Assembly: GCA_030043545.1 (NCBI GenBank)
Contig: JASHXM010000111.1
Coordinates: 1 to 9,229 of the forward strand
Reading direction: 5' to 3'
Length of the DNA stretch: 9,229 nucleotides
Source of the DNA: Thermoplasmata archaeon
GTDB lineage: Archaea; Thermoplasmatota; Thermoplasmata; Lutacidiplasmatales; UBA184
Position numbers and translations under genes: made by a program
Notes under the pieces: generated by a model
The model's input: the letters and a program-made list of their open reading frames with translations, nothing else
Told to the model about the DNA's origin: nothing
Databases searched by the model: none
Shown here: positions 1-6,133 of the stretch, in pieces
How the letters are laid out: each line of letters opens with the position of its first letter
Numbering within the stretch: position 1 is the first letter of the stretch

Positions 1-620
1 ACGTTCGCGACCACCCGCTCGATCTCGGAGGCGGTCGGGACGTACTGGAGGTGCTGGTAGAACTTGTACAGCGGCACCTCCTCCTTGTACCGCTCGATCT
101 CCGCCCGCTCCGCGCGGAACGCCCCGAGCTTGAGGTCCCGCCGTACGATGTCGGCCAGGAGGACGCTCAGCGCCTGCGCGGTGCCGCCGGCGGCCCGGAT
201 CGGCCCCGCGTAGTACAGCTCGATGTACGGACGACCGTCCGGGCCGGCCGGGAGGTGGACCTCGGCGAGCCCTTCAAGCGGGGCGACGAGGATCCCCTCG
301 GTGAGGATGGCGAGCCCGACCCGGATCGCCGCGTCGACCCGGGCCGCGACGGACGGGCGTCGCGCGCTGTCCGCGGCGAGGCGACGTGCGATCGTCACCG
401 CGACCTCCTCGCGGGGCATCGCGCGGGCCAGCGCTCGGATCTCCTCGGAGATGCCGTCGATGCCGAGGTGGCGGAGCAGCTGCTCGACCCGCGCGGCCAT
501 ATCCTGCGCCCGGGGGATCTCGGGGGTCGTCTCGGGGTCGATCCCCTCCCGCCGGGCCTCGGAGGCGGCCGCGTACGCCCGGTCGACCTCGGTCTCGATC
601 GCCCGGAAGTACGCCTCCAC
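1..620 (-). CDS. polC: DNA polymerase D large subunit DP2, N-terminal part (gene continues off the left edge)
   Basis: Translating the minus strand from a GTG at 620 gives 206 residues without a stop, beginning (M)EAYFRAIETEVDRAY, as DP2 proteins begin. Family landmarks follow: IPRAQDMAARVEQL at about residues 35-48, AIRVGLAILTEGILVAPLEG at 98-117, and the highly conserved YYAGPIRAAGGTAQALSVLL at 136-155, then LQYVPTASEIERVV at 191-204. DP2 is the catalytic large subunit of the archaeal replicative polymerase PolD and works with the small exonuclease subunit DP1. The catalytic centre lies further downstream and is outside the window. The GTG is the only standard start available, because a TAA lies in frame eight codons upstream (645-647). 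It is divergent from the CADD-like gene. An AT-rich box centred near 646 lies 26 nt from the GTG, so the transcript is probably leaderless. Identification is secure; the start is likely. Confidence 0.93.
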   Translation of the reverse strand, partial: MEAYFRAIETEVDRAYAAASEARREGIDPETTPEIPRAQDMAARVEQLLRHLGIDGISEEIRALARAMPREEVAVTIARRLAADSARRPSVAARVDAAIRVGLAILTEGILVAPLEGLAEVHLPAGPDGRPYIELYYAGPIRAAGGTAQALSVLLADIVRRDLKLGAFRAERAEIERYKEEVPLYKFYQHLQYVPTASEIERVVAN

Positions 621-639
621 GTCGCGCGAGTGGGGCGAC

Positions 640-650
640 CGCTCTTAACG
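640..650 (-). promoter_or_regulatory. Putative TATA box of polC
   Basis: Read on the minus strand this is cgttaagagc, an AT-rich patch in GC-rich sequence. It is centred about 26 nt before the polC GTG, the distance expected when transcription starts at the start codon itself. It is found by position and composition only. Confidence 0.4.
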
Positions 651-696
651 GTGCGACGGCCGATCGGCCGCGCGGGCGGCGTCGGGCGGTGGGCGG

Positions 697-710
697 AAAA
701 AGCTTCTAAG
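697..710 (+). promoter_or_regulatory. Putative BRE/TATA element of the CADD-like/OsmC operon
   Basis: The string aaaaagcttctaag resembles an archaeal purine-rich BRE followed by a TATA-like box. The box gcttctaa is centred at about 705.5, 26.5 nt before the ATG at 732. This predicts a leaderless mRNA, which agrees with the absence of a Shine-Dalgarno-like sequence before the ATG. Confidence 0.5.
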
Positions 711-731
711 TCGCCCCGGGGTGCGCGGGAC

Positions 732-1406
732 ATGCCCCAGACCGTGGCAGCGATCGACCGACTGTTGTCGAAGCGGCACCTGCTCAAGCACCCGTTCTAC
801 GTCGCGTGGTCGAAAGGCGAGTTGCCCCTCGCGACGCTCCGGTCGTACGCCGGCCAGTACTACCACTTCGAATCGAACTTCCCGCGGTACGTCGGGGCGG
901 CCTACTCGAAGCTCCGCCGACCCGAGGATCGGAAGGCGCTGCTCGAGAACCTGGTCGACGAGGAGGGCCGCCGCCCGACCCACCCCGAGCTGTGGCTCGA
1001 CTTCGCGGCCGGCATCGGAGCGTCCCGTCGGTCCGCTCGGTCGGCGCCCATCGCGCCGGCGACGCGCGCGTTGCTCGACTGCTACGAGCGGTTCGCTGAG
1101 GGCGCCGCGGCGGGGCCGTCGCTCGCGTCCCTCTACGCGTATGAGTCGATCTTTCCCGAGATCGCCGCCGAGAAGTCGCGCGGGCTCCGGGCGCACTACG
1201 GGATCCGCGACCGGGCGACGCACGAGTTCTTCCGCGTACACACCGGCGCGGACGTCGCCCACTCCCGGGCCGAGCGACGCCTCCTCGCGCGGGAGCTCGC
1301 CGCCTCCGCGGCAACGCGCGCCGAGTCCCTCGCTGCCGCGAGGACGACGATCGACGCCTGGTGGGCGTTCCTCGACGGATTCCCGCTGCCGCGCACGAAC
1401 GCCTGA
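732..1406 (+). CDS. CADD/PqqC-fold (TENA/THI-4 superfamily) diiron enzyme, probable 4-aminobenzoate synthase
   Basis: The 224-residue protein matches the family of Chlamydia CADD in length and sequence. CADD is a diiron oxygenase that makes 4-aminobenzoate, the aryl part of folate, from its own tyrosine side chain. Recalled CADD positions map here with a constant offset of four. Metal ligands are E77, H84, E138, H170, D174 and H177, the last three in HTGADVAH. The sacrificial Tyr27 corresponds to Y23 (HPFYVAWSKGEL), Tyr43 to Y39 and Lys152 to K148 (EIAAEKSRGL). The fold is all-helical and there is no signal peptide. In an archaeon the product could feed the aryl group of a tetrahydromethanopterin- or folate-type cofactor; this is inference. 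The frame stays open upstream to 51, but that part is antisense to polC; ATG 732 begins exactly where homology begins. It ends 11 nt before the OsmC gene, so the two are probably co-transcribed. The family is certain; the reaction is likely. Confidence 0.82.
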   Translation: MPQTVAAIDRLLSKRHLLKHPFYVAWSKGELPLATLRSYAGQYYHFESNFPRYVGAAYSKLRRPEDRKALLENLVDEEGRRPTHPELWLDFAAGIGASRRSARSAPIAPATRALLDCYERFAEGAAAGPSLASLYAYESIFPEIAAEKSRGLRAHYGIRDRATHEFFRVHTGADVAHSRAERRLLARELAASAATRAESLAAARTTIDAWWAFLDGFPLPRTNA

Positions 1407-1417
1407 CGGCCCCCGCC

Positions 1418-1915
1418 GTGCCGTCCGAGCACCGGTACCGCACCGCGCTCGAGTGGACCGGCAACCGGGGGGTCGGCACCCGCCGGTACGACGCGTACGC
1501 CCGCGACCACGTGGTGCGCGTCGCCGGGAAACCCGAGCTGCTCGGCTCGTCCGACCCGACATACCGGGGCGATGCCTCGCGCTGGAACCCGGAGGAACTG
1601 CTCGTGGCGAGCCTGGCCGGCTGCCACATGCTCTGGTACCTCCACCTCGCCGCGGTCCACGGCGTAGAGGTCGTCGCCTACACCGACGCCGCGGAAGGGA
1701 CCCTCGTCCTCTCCGCCGATGGCGGGGGCCGGTTCTCGGAGGTCGTCCTCCACCCGCGCGTGACGATCGCCGCGGGCTCGCCGGCGACGGCCCACGCGCT
1801 GCATGACGACGCGCACCGCCGATGTTTCATCGCCGCCTCCGTCAACTTCCCGGTGCGGCACGACGCCGAGATCCGATCCGTCGGAGCCGGCGACGGTGCG
1901 GGCCGTCCCGCGTAG
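1418..1915 (+). CDS. OsmC/Ohr-family peroxide reductase
   Basis: From GTG 1418 the product is 165 residues. It begins PSEHRYRTALEWTGNRGVGT and continues with YDAYARDHVVRVAGKPEL, as in the OsmC-like branch of this family. The two reactive cysteines are both present: C69 in LVASLAGCHMLWYLHLAA and C136 in HRRCFIAASVNFPV. Family members reduce organic hydroperoxides and hydrogen peroxide in the cytoplasm with thiol cofactors. The loop from about 41 to 58 (LLGSSDPTYRGDASRWNP) leads into the PEELL helix that carries the first cysteine. An earlier in-frame GTG at 1361 would overlap the upstream gene by 46 nt and add residues unlike the family, so 1418 is preferred. It sits 11 nt downstream of the CADD-like gene. 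Pairing with an O2-using iron enzyme is compatible with protection from peroxide, but that is inference. Confidence 0.85.
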   Translation: MPSEHRYRTALEWTGNRGVGTRRYDAYARDHVVRVAGKPELLGSSDPTYRGDASRWNPEELLVASLAGCHMLWYLHLAAVHGVEVVAYTDAAEGTLVLSADGGGRFSEVVLHPRVTIAAGSPATAHALHDDAHRRCFIAASVNFPVRHDAEIRSVGAGDGAGRPA

Positions 1916-1950
1916 CCGACGGGCCGGCTCGGGGAGAATTGCGGTTCCGC

Positions 1951-1972
1951 TCTACGCAAATGTTTATGTAGA
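1951..1972 (+). promoter_or_regulatory. AT-rich imperfect dyad overlapping the putative ftsZ TATA box
   Basis: The 120-nt gap before ftsZ contains one conspicuous AT-rich stretch. The TATA-like part gtttatgt (1962-1969) predicts transcription from about 1992, giving a leader of some 44 nt. The same stretch forms a 22-bp imperfect palindrome: tctac at 1951-1955 and gtaga at 1968-1972 are exact complements, and 8 of 11 half-site positions match in total. A dyad over a TATA box is a typical position for an archaeal repressor site. The regulator is unknown. Confidence 0.42.
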
Positions 1973-1993
1973 AAACTCCGAGATTCCGCGACA

Positions 1994-2008
1994 GAGCGTA
2001 TGACGCTC
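1994..2008 (+). other. Small hairpin with a four-codon ORF in the ftsZ leader
   Basis: The sequence gagcgt-atg-acgctc is a perfect 6-bp inverted repeat with a 3-nt loop, inside the predicted ftsZ 5' leader. The loop is an ATG that opens a reading frame of four codons, M-T-L-V, ending with TGA at 2012-2014, 21 nt before the ftsZ ATG. It could be a small leader element or chance. Confidence 0.25.
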
Positions 2009-2035
2009 GTCTGACAAACGGGGCGGGAACCAACG

Positions 2036-3169
2036 ATGAAGTCCATCATCCAGGAAGCGATCGCGAAGCACCAGGAGAACCAGAGCCTGGTCGAGGAGAA
2101 GGCGCCGGCGCCGCCGGCGTACGTCAACGCCGACGACGCGGAGCTCGCGAAGCTGGCGGAGACGCTCAAGGTCAACATCCGGATCGTCGGTTGCGGCGGC
2201 GGCGGGTCGAACACCATCAACCGCTGCGTCGAGGAGGGGATCTAAGGCGCGGAGATGTGCGCCATCAACACCGACGCGAAACACCTGCTCACGATCCACG
2301 CTCCGCGCAAGATCCTGATCGGTCGCCGCGCCACGAAGGGGCTCGGCGCCGGCGCCCGTCCCGAGATCGGCGAGGAGGCGGCGCGCGAGAACGAGGAGGA
2401 GCTCCGTCAGTTCTTGAACGGCGCGCACATCACCTTCATCACCGCGGGGATGGGCGGCGGGACCGGGACCGGTTCGGCCCACCTGGTCGCCCGGCTCGCG
2501 AAGGAAGCCGGCGCGCTCACGATGGGCGTCGTCACCCTGCCGTTCTCCGGCGAGGGGGCGGCGCGGATGGAGCAGGCCCGCGACGGGCTCGAACGCCTGC
2601 GCCGCGTCTGCGACACGACGATCGTCATCCAGAACGACAAGCTGTTGGAGCTCGTCCCGCGGATGCCCCTCGACTCCGCCTTCAAGCTCGCGGACGCCGT
2701 CCTGATGACGGCGATCAAGGGGATCACGGAGATCGTCACGCGCCCCGGCCTCGTCAACCTGGACTACGCCGACATCCTGACCGTCATGAAGGACGGCGGG
2801 GTCGCGTTGATCGGGCTCGGCGAGAGCGAGAGCGCCACCGACCGCGTCACCGAGGCGGTCACCGAGGCGCTCACCTCACCGCTCCTGGGCTCCGTCGAGC
2901 TCAAGGACGCGACCGGCGCGCTCGTCCGCGTCATCGGCGGTCCGACGATGACCGTCAGCGAGGCGGAGAAGGCCGCGGCCCTCGTCGGCGGGAAGATCTC
3001 GAAGCGGGCCCGGATCATCTGGGGCTGCTCGGTCGAGAACTCCACCGAGATGGAGAACACGATCAAGGTGCTGCTGATCATCACCGGCGTCCGGGCGACG
3101 AGCCTCCTCGGCCAGAAGGGAGGCTATGCCGCCGGCGAGTCCGAGGAAGTCATCGACCTCGTCCGCTGA
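2036..3169 (+). CDS. ftsZ: FtsZ cell-division GTPase, reading frame interrupted by an in-frame TAA
   Basis: FtsZ is the tubulin-like GTPase that polymerises at the division site. The frame from ATG 2036 to TGA 3169 carries a whole FtsZ of 377 codon positions, but codon 70 (2243-2245) is TAA. Before it lie the archaeal-type N-terminus MKSIIQEAIAKHQEN and the T1 loop VGCGGGGSNTINR at 51-63. After it the frame resumes at once with GAEMCAINTDAKHLL, then ATKGLGAGARPEIG (99-112), the GTP signature GGGTGTGS (140-147), the T5 to T6 region with NDKLL (200-204), and T7 GLVNLDYADI (238-247) with N241, D243 and D246 for GTP hydrolysis. Termination at TAA would leave a 69-residue fragment. Restarting at ATG 2255 would give 304 residues lacking loop T1, which is unlikely to bind GTP normally. 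No other damage is visible and GC-rich codon use is unchanged, so a sequencing error, a very recent mutation or recoding must be separated. The gene overlaps the next one by 44 nt. Confidence 0.88.
2243..2245 (+). other. In-frame TAA stop inside ftsZ
   Basis: The local sequence is ggg-atc-taa-ggc-gcg-gag-atg-tgc. It is in frame with ftsZ on both sides, with no net insertion or deletion. The position falls between the conserved EEGI and GAE segments, where FtsZ proteins carry one variable residue. TAC, CAA, AAA or GAA could each give TAA by one base change. Confidence 0.9.
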
Positions 3170-3503
3170 TCGGTCACCCCCCCGGTCCCGCTACCTCGGT
3201 CTCGAGGCGGCGGGGCCGTATCCCGCCCCGGGCTCCCCGGCCGACTGGGCGACGGAGCTCCGCGTCCGGCTCGACGCCGTCGGCTTGGCGGCGACCCCGT
3301 TCCGCGTGATCCGGGCAAACGGGCCTCGCGCGATCGTCGAGTTCGACCATCGGGCGGTCTCCGCCATCCGCCGCGGCCTCGAGCGGATCGGATCGGACGG
3401 GCGGGGCCGGACGTTGCGGCCGTTCCGCACCTGGGGGACGCTCGTCGGCGCGAAGGCGTGGCTCCGCGGCTCCGCCGGGGCGCGACCGGTCAGTGGAGGG
3501 TGA
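3126..3503 (+). CDS. Probable RNase P protein component 2 (Pop5/Rpp14-like)
   Basis: The 125-residue product resembles archaeal Pop5/Rpp14, a protein subunit of the tRNA 5'-processing ribonucleoprotein RNase P. The first strand follows a basic leader, PPRSRYLGLEA (18-28). The central strand and helix are RAIVEFDHRAVSAIRRGLERI (68-88, in the place of the family's basic-rich strand and following helix). The end is RPFRTWGTLVGAKAWL (98-113), matching the family's conserved SGT(I/L) segment followed by a basic helix; here the serine is Trp. The only standard start in frame is ATG 3126, which overlaps the end of ftsZ by 44 nt and implies translational coupling or co-transcription. The first 18 residues read through the ftsZ terminus in another frame and have no family counterpart. 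The 3' end overlaps the convergent pilin-like gene by 14 nt. Similarity is by eye, so the assignment is moderate. Confidence 0.5.
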   Translation: MPPASPRKSSTSSADRSPPRSRYLGLEAAGPYPAPGSPADWATELRVRLDAVGLAATPFRVIRANGPRAIVEFDHRAVSAIRRGLERIGSDGRGRTLRPFRTWGTLVGAKAWLRGSAGARPVSGG

Positions 3504-4419
3504 CGGTGTACGTCGCCACCTCGACCGTCACCTTCGTGATGACGGACGAGGAGAAGTCGATCGTGACGGTACCGAGCCCCCCGTTGGCGCGGTAGAGCCC
3601 CGAGCAGACCGTCGTCCCCGAGCACGTCGCCTTCGCGTCCTTCGCGAACGTGGCGTTCGTGCCGAGGTACGACATCCACGCCTGGGCGAACGGGGTCGTC
3701 ACCTTGAGCTGGACCGCGTTCCCGCTCGCGAGCAAGTAGCCGCCGCCGGGGAACGTCTGGCTCGTCTCCGACGTGAGCGAGAACGCGACGATCGCCGTCC
3801 CCGTGCCGGATTCGGTGCCGATCTGAGCGGAGAAGATCGGCACGAAGATCGTGAGCGCCTGCCCCGAGATCGACATCGGCGGGGGATCGACGAACACCGG
3901 CCGGCCCCCCTCCTGGGCGAAGACGACCGCCCCGGAGTCGTACGCGATCTGGGTCGCCGGCGTGTAGCTGTTGTACAGTTGCACGACCAGGTCGTCCGCG
4001 TACGACGTCTGGGTCACCAGGCCCCCGGTCCCCCCGGTGAGCGCGACCTGGACGTACTCCTGGACCCCGGTCGTCGACGGGCCGATCGCCCCGGCTTCCG
4101 CGGGGGCGAACGGCGGCTCGCCGGCCGTGCCGAGGGTCACCGGCTGCGTCAGTTCAGCGCCGACGGCGTCCTTCGTCCCGGCCTTGACGAGCAGCGCCGC
4201 GAGCGTGCCGACCTGGTTCTCGACGGTCAGCTCGTGCGTCACCTCGTTGATCGTCATCTGCTGCGGGAGCGTGGTCGAGAGGTAGTTCGCGATGAACGTC
4301 ACGACGAGCAGAAGGCCCAGGATCGTCGCGACGGCGGACGCCTGACCCTTCCGGCCCCGTGCCCGCCACGGGCGCCGACGGGCCCGGGCGGTCGAAGCCC
4401 TGCGGCAGTTGGCCACCAT
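3490..4419 (-). CDS. Pilin-like membrane-anchored extracellular protein (archaeal type IV pilin/archaellin-type N-terminus)
   Basis: The 309-residue protein starts with a strongly basic leader (residues 1-24, many Arg). Next come RKGQASAVATILGLLLVV and a hydrophobic helix to about residue 47. This layout matches archaeal class III signal peptides: a prepilin peptidase cuts after the Lys-Gly pair, before Gln26, and the hydrophobic helix forms the pilus core or membrane anchor. After the helix, TINEVTHELTVENQVGTLAALL (56-77) looks like a short amphipathic helix. The rest is rich in Gly, Thr, Ser and Val and looks like a beta-rich extracellular domain. The only two cysteines beyond the leader, C266 and C272 (KATCSGTTVCSG), could form a disulfide. 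I do not recognise a specific family. It could be a surface filament subunit or a membrane-tethered surface protein. There are no assembly genes (pilus ATPase, PilC-like protein, peptidase) in the window. An in-frame TGA five codons upstream supports ATG 4419 as the outermost start. Confidence 0.62.
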   Translation of the reverse strand: MVANCRRASTARARRRPWRARGRKGQASAVATILGLLLVVTFIANYLSTTLPQQMTINEVTHELTVENQVGTLAALLVKAGTKDAVGAELTQPVTLGTAGEPPFAPAEAGAIGPSTTGVQEYVQVALTGGTGGLVTQTSYADDLVVQLYNSYTPATQIAYDSGAVVFAQEGGRPVFVDPPPMSISGQALTIFVPIFSAQIGTESGTGTAIVAFSLTSETSQTFPGGGYLLASGNAVQLKVTTPFAQAWMSYLGTNATFAKDAKATCSGTTVCSGLYRANGGLGTVTIDFSSSVITKVTVEVATYTVTLH

Positions 4420-4449
4420 CGGACGCGAGGGTAGTCACTAGCCCGACCT

Positions 4450-4463
4450 CCCGTATTTAGTCG
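4450..4463 (-). promoter_or_regulatory. Putative TATA box of the pilin-like gene
   Basis: On the minus strand this reads cgactaaatacggg. The core ctaaatac is centred near 4456.5, about 37 nt before ATG 4419, which predicts an 11-nt leader. It is one of only two AT-rich patches in the divergent intergenic region. Confidence 0.42.
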
Positions 4464-4479
4464 TATGGACGCGGGAGCG

Positions 4480-4500
4480 CGGCGCGGCGCCGCCGCGCCG
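4480..4500. repeat. Perfect 10-bp GC-only inverted repeat between the divergent pilin-like and purH promoters
   Basis: The arms cggcgcggcg (4480-4489) and cgccgcgccg (4491-4500) are exact reverse complements around one cytosine. The repeat lies between the TATA-like boxes of the two divergent genes. It could be a shared operator or a strong local structure. GC-only palindromes are less surprising in such GC-rich DNA. Confidence 0.5.
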
Positions 4501-4518
4501 GGCGGCTCCTCGGCGGTC

Positions 4519-4534
4519 CGAGAAACTTATCTTC
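4519..4534 (+). promoter_or_regulatory. Putative BRE/TATA element of purH
   Basis: The string cgagaaacttatcttc has a purine-rich BRE-like part followed by a TATA-like part centred at about 4529. The expected transcript start is near 4555, leaving roughly 10 nt before the GTG start, with no Shine-Dalgarno-like sequence. Confidence 0.48.
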
Positions 4535-4564
4535 GCGCCTCTCTCGCTGGTCGGGGTAAGGCGA

Positions 4565-6133
4565 GTGGCGCCGGAGTCGGAGGGGACGACCCCGATCCGT
4601 CGCGCGCTCCTCTCGGTCCACGATAAGACCGGGCTCGAGCAGCTCGCCCGCGGACTCACCGAGCTGCGCGTCGAGCTCTGGGCGACGGCCGGAACGCGCG
4701 CCGGGCTCGCCCACGCGGGCCTGGAGATCCACCCCGCGGAGGAGCTGACCGGGATCGGCTCGTGGTTCGGCGGCCGCATCAAGACGCTCCACCCCGGCCT
4801 CTTGGGAGGGATCCTCGCGCCGCGCTCCGACGCCGGCCGCCGGGAGCTCGAGGCGCGCGGGCTCCTGCCGTTCGACCTCGTCGTCGTGAACCTCTACCCG
4901 TTCGTCGAGCACCTGGCCGAGGCGCCCGACGCCGACGACCTCGAGGAGTACATCGACATCGGCGGCGTCACCCTCGTCCGGGCCGCGGCGAAGAACCACG
5001 CGTACGTCGCGGTCCTCTCCGACCCCACCCAGTACACGGCCGCCCTCGAGGAGGCCCGGCAGCACGGCGGCGCGCTCTCCGCGGGGACGCGGCGTCGCCT
5101 CGCCGTCGCGGCGTTCGAGCGGTGCACGGAGTACGACCGCGCCATCGCGCGCGGCCTCGCGCCGGCGGCCCCCGGCCCGGGAGGGTTGCCGGTCGAGGTC
5201 GCCTTCCGTCGCGAACCGATGGCGCTGCGCTACGGGGAGAACCCCCACCAGCCGGCGGCGGTCTACGCCGGCGTCGGGCACGACGGCGCGGGGTTCTCGC
5301 CGGCCCCGCTCGAGCTCGTGAAGGGGGAGTCGCTCTCGTTCACCAACCTCCTCGATCTCGACACCGCGGTCGGGGTCGTCGCGGAGTTCGACCAGCCGAC
5401 CGCCGCGGTGGTGAAGCATGCGACGCCGTGCGGGGTCGCCTCGGCGCCGACGCTCGCCGAGGCCGTCGAGCGCGCGATCGCCACCGACCCGGTCGCGCGG
5501 TACGGCTGCGCGATCGCGGTGAACCGGCCGGTCGGGGACGCCGACCCCGCCCCGCTCCACGGGGTGTTCGTCGACCTCCTGGCCGCGCCGGGGTTCTCCG
5601 ACGCCGCCCGGCAGGCGCTCGAACGGCGTCCGAAGCTGAAGCTCGTCCGGACGACCCCGCCGGCCCCGTCGGCCGTCCGCTGGGAGGCGAAGAGCGCCCT
5701 GGGCCGGCTGCTGATCCAGGAGGTCGACCGCCGCCAGCTGGCGCCCGGCGACTTCCGGCGCGTGACCCAGCGCGAGTCGACCCCCGAGGAGCGGTGTGCC
5801 CTCGACTTCGCCTGGCGGGTCGTGCGCCACGCCAAGTCGAACGCGATCGTCCTCGCCCACGGGAGCCGCACCGTCGGCCTCGGCGCCGGCCAGCCGACCC
5901 GCGTGAAGGCCGTCGAGCTCGCGGTCGAGGTCGCCGGGGAGCGGGCCCGCGGCGCCGTCCTCGCCTCGGACGCCTTCTTCCCGTTCGCCGACGGCGTCGA
6001 GGTGGCGGCCCGGGCGGGCGTGCGCGCGATCCTCCAGCCGGGCGGAAGCGTCCGCGATCCGGAGGTGATCGCCGCCGCCGACCGCGCCGGGATGGCGATG
6101 TACTTCACCGGGTGGCGGGTGTTCCGCCACTAG
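4565..6133 (+). CDS. purH: Bifunctional purine biosynthesis protein PurH (AICAR formyltransferase / IMP cyclohydrolase)
   Basis: PurH performs the last two steps of de novo IMP synthesis: formylation of AICAR with 10-formyl-tetrahydrofolate, then ring closure to IMP. The 522-residue length is normal and both domains are present. The cyclohydrolase domain (about 10-155) begins RRALLSVHDKTGLEQLARGL and has GGRIKTLHPG with K73, NLYPF with Y111, and IDIGGVTLVRAAAKNH with D131 and K143. These correspond to recalled human K66, Y104, D125 and K137. The transferase domain has RYGENPHQ (222-229), VKHATPCG with the catalytic pair K284-H285, KSNAIVLA (424-431), GAGQPTRVK (440-448), ASDAFFPFADGVE (467-479) and QPGGSVRD (491-498). 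One oddity is HPGLLGG (76-82), where many PurH proteins have a second His (HPKVHGG). The start is a GTG that immediately precedes the family N-terminus. It overlaps the convergent thioredoxin gene by 29 nt. Many archaea use PurP and PurO instead, so the bacterial-type enzyme suggests ancient transfer. Confidence 0.96.
   Translation: MAPESEGTTPIRRALLSVHDKTGLEQLARGLTELRVELWATAGTRAGLAHAGLEIHPAEELTGIGSWFGGRIKTLHPGLLGGILAPRSDAGRRELEARGLLPFDLVVVNLYPFVEHLAEAPDADDLEEYIDIGGVTLVRAAAKNHAYVAVLSDPTQYTAALEEARQHGGALSAGTRRRLAVAAFERCTEYDRAIARGLAPAAPGPGGLPVEVAFRREPMALRYGENPHQPAAVYAGVGHDGAGFSPAPLELVKGESLSFTNLLDLDTAVGVVAEFDQPTAAVVKHATPCGVASAPTLAEAVERAIATDPVARYGCAIAVNRPVGDADPAPLHGVFVDLLAAPGFSDAARQALERRPKLKLVRTTPPAPSAVRWEAKSALGRLLIQEVDRRQLAPGDFRRVTQRESTPEERCALDFAWRVVRHAKSNAIVLAHGSRTVGLGAGQPTRVKAVELAVEVAGERARGAVLASDAFFPFADGVEVAARAGVRAILQPGGSVRDPEVIAAADRAGMAMYFTGWRVFRH

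Noticed and set aside
51..731. Plus-strand open frame continuous with the CADD-like gene
   Set aside because: It is antisense to the clear DP2 sequence on the minus strand, and CADD-like similarity begins only at ATG 732.
645..1861. Several long minus-strand frames over the CADD-like and OsmC genes
   Set aside because: They are Arg/Pro-rich translations typical of antisense frames in GC-rich DNA and resemble no family.
2243..2245. Pyrrolysine or selenocysteine recoding of the ftsZ stop
   Set aside because: Those mechanisms use UAG and UGA, and this codon is UAA. No SECIS-like structure was noticed.
2191..3309. 372-codon plus-strand frame over ftsZ
   Set aside because: It is a shifted reading of ftsZ with Arg/Pro/His-rich low-complexity product; the FtsZ motifs are in the other frame.
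4480..4500. Intrinsic terminator at the GC palindrome
   Set aside because: No T-run follows on either strand and both adjacent genes are transcribed away from it.
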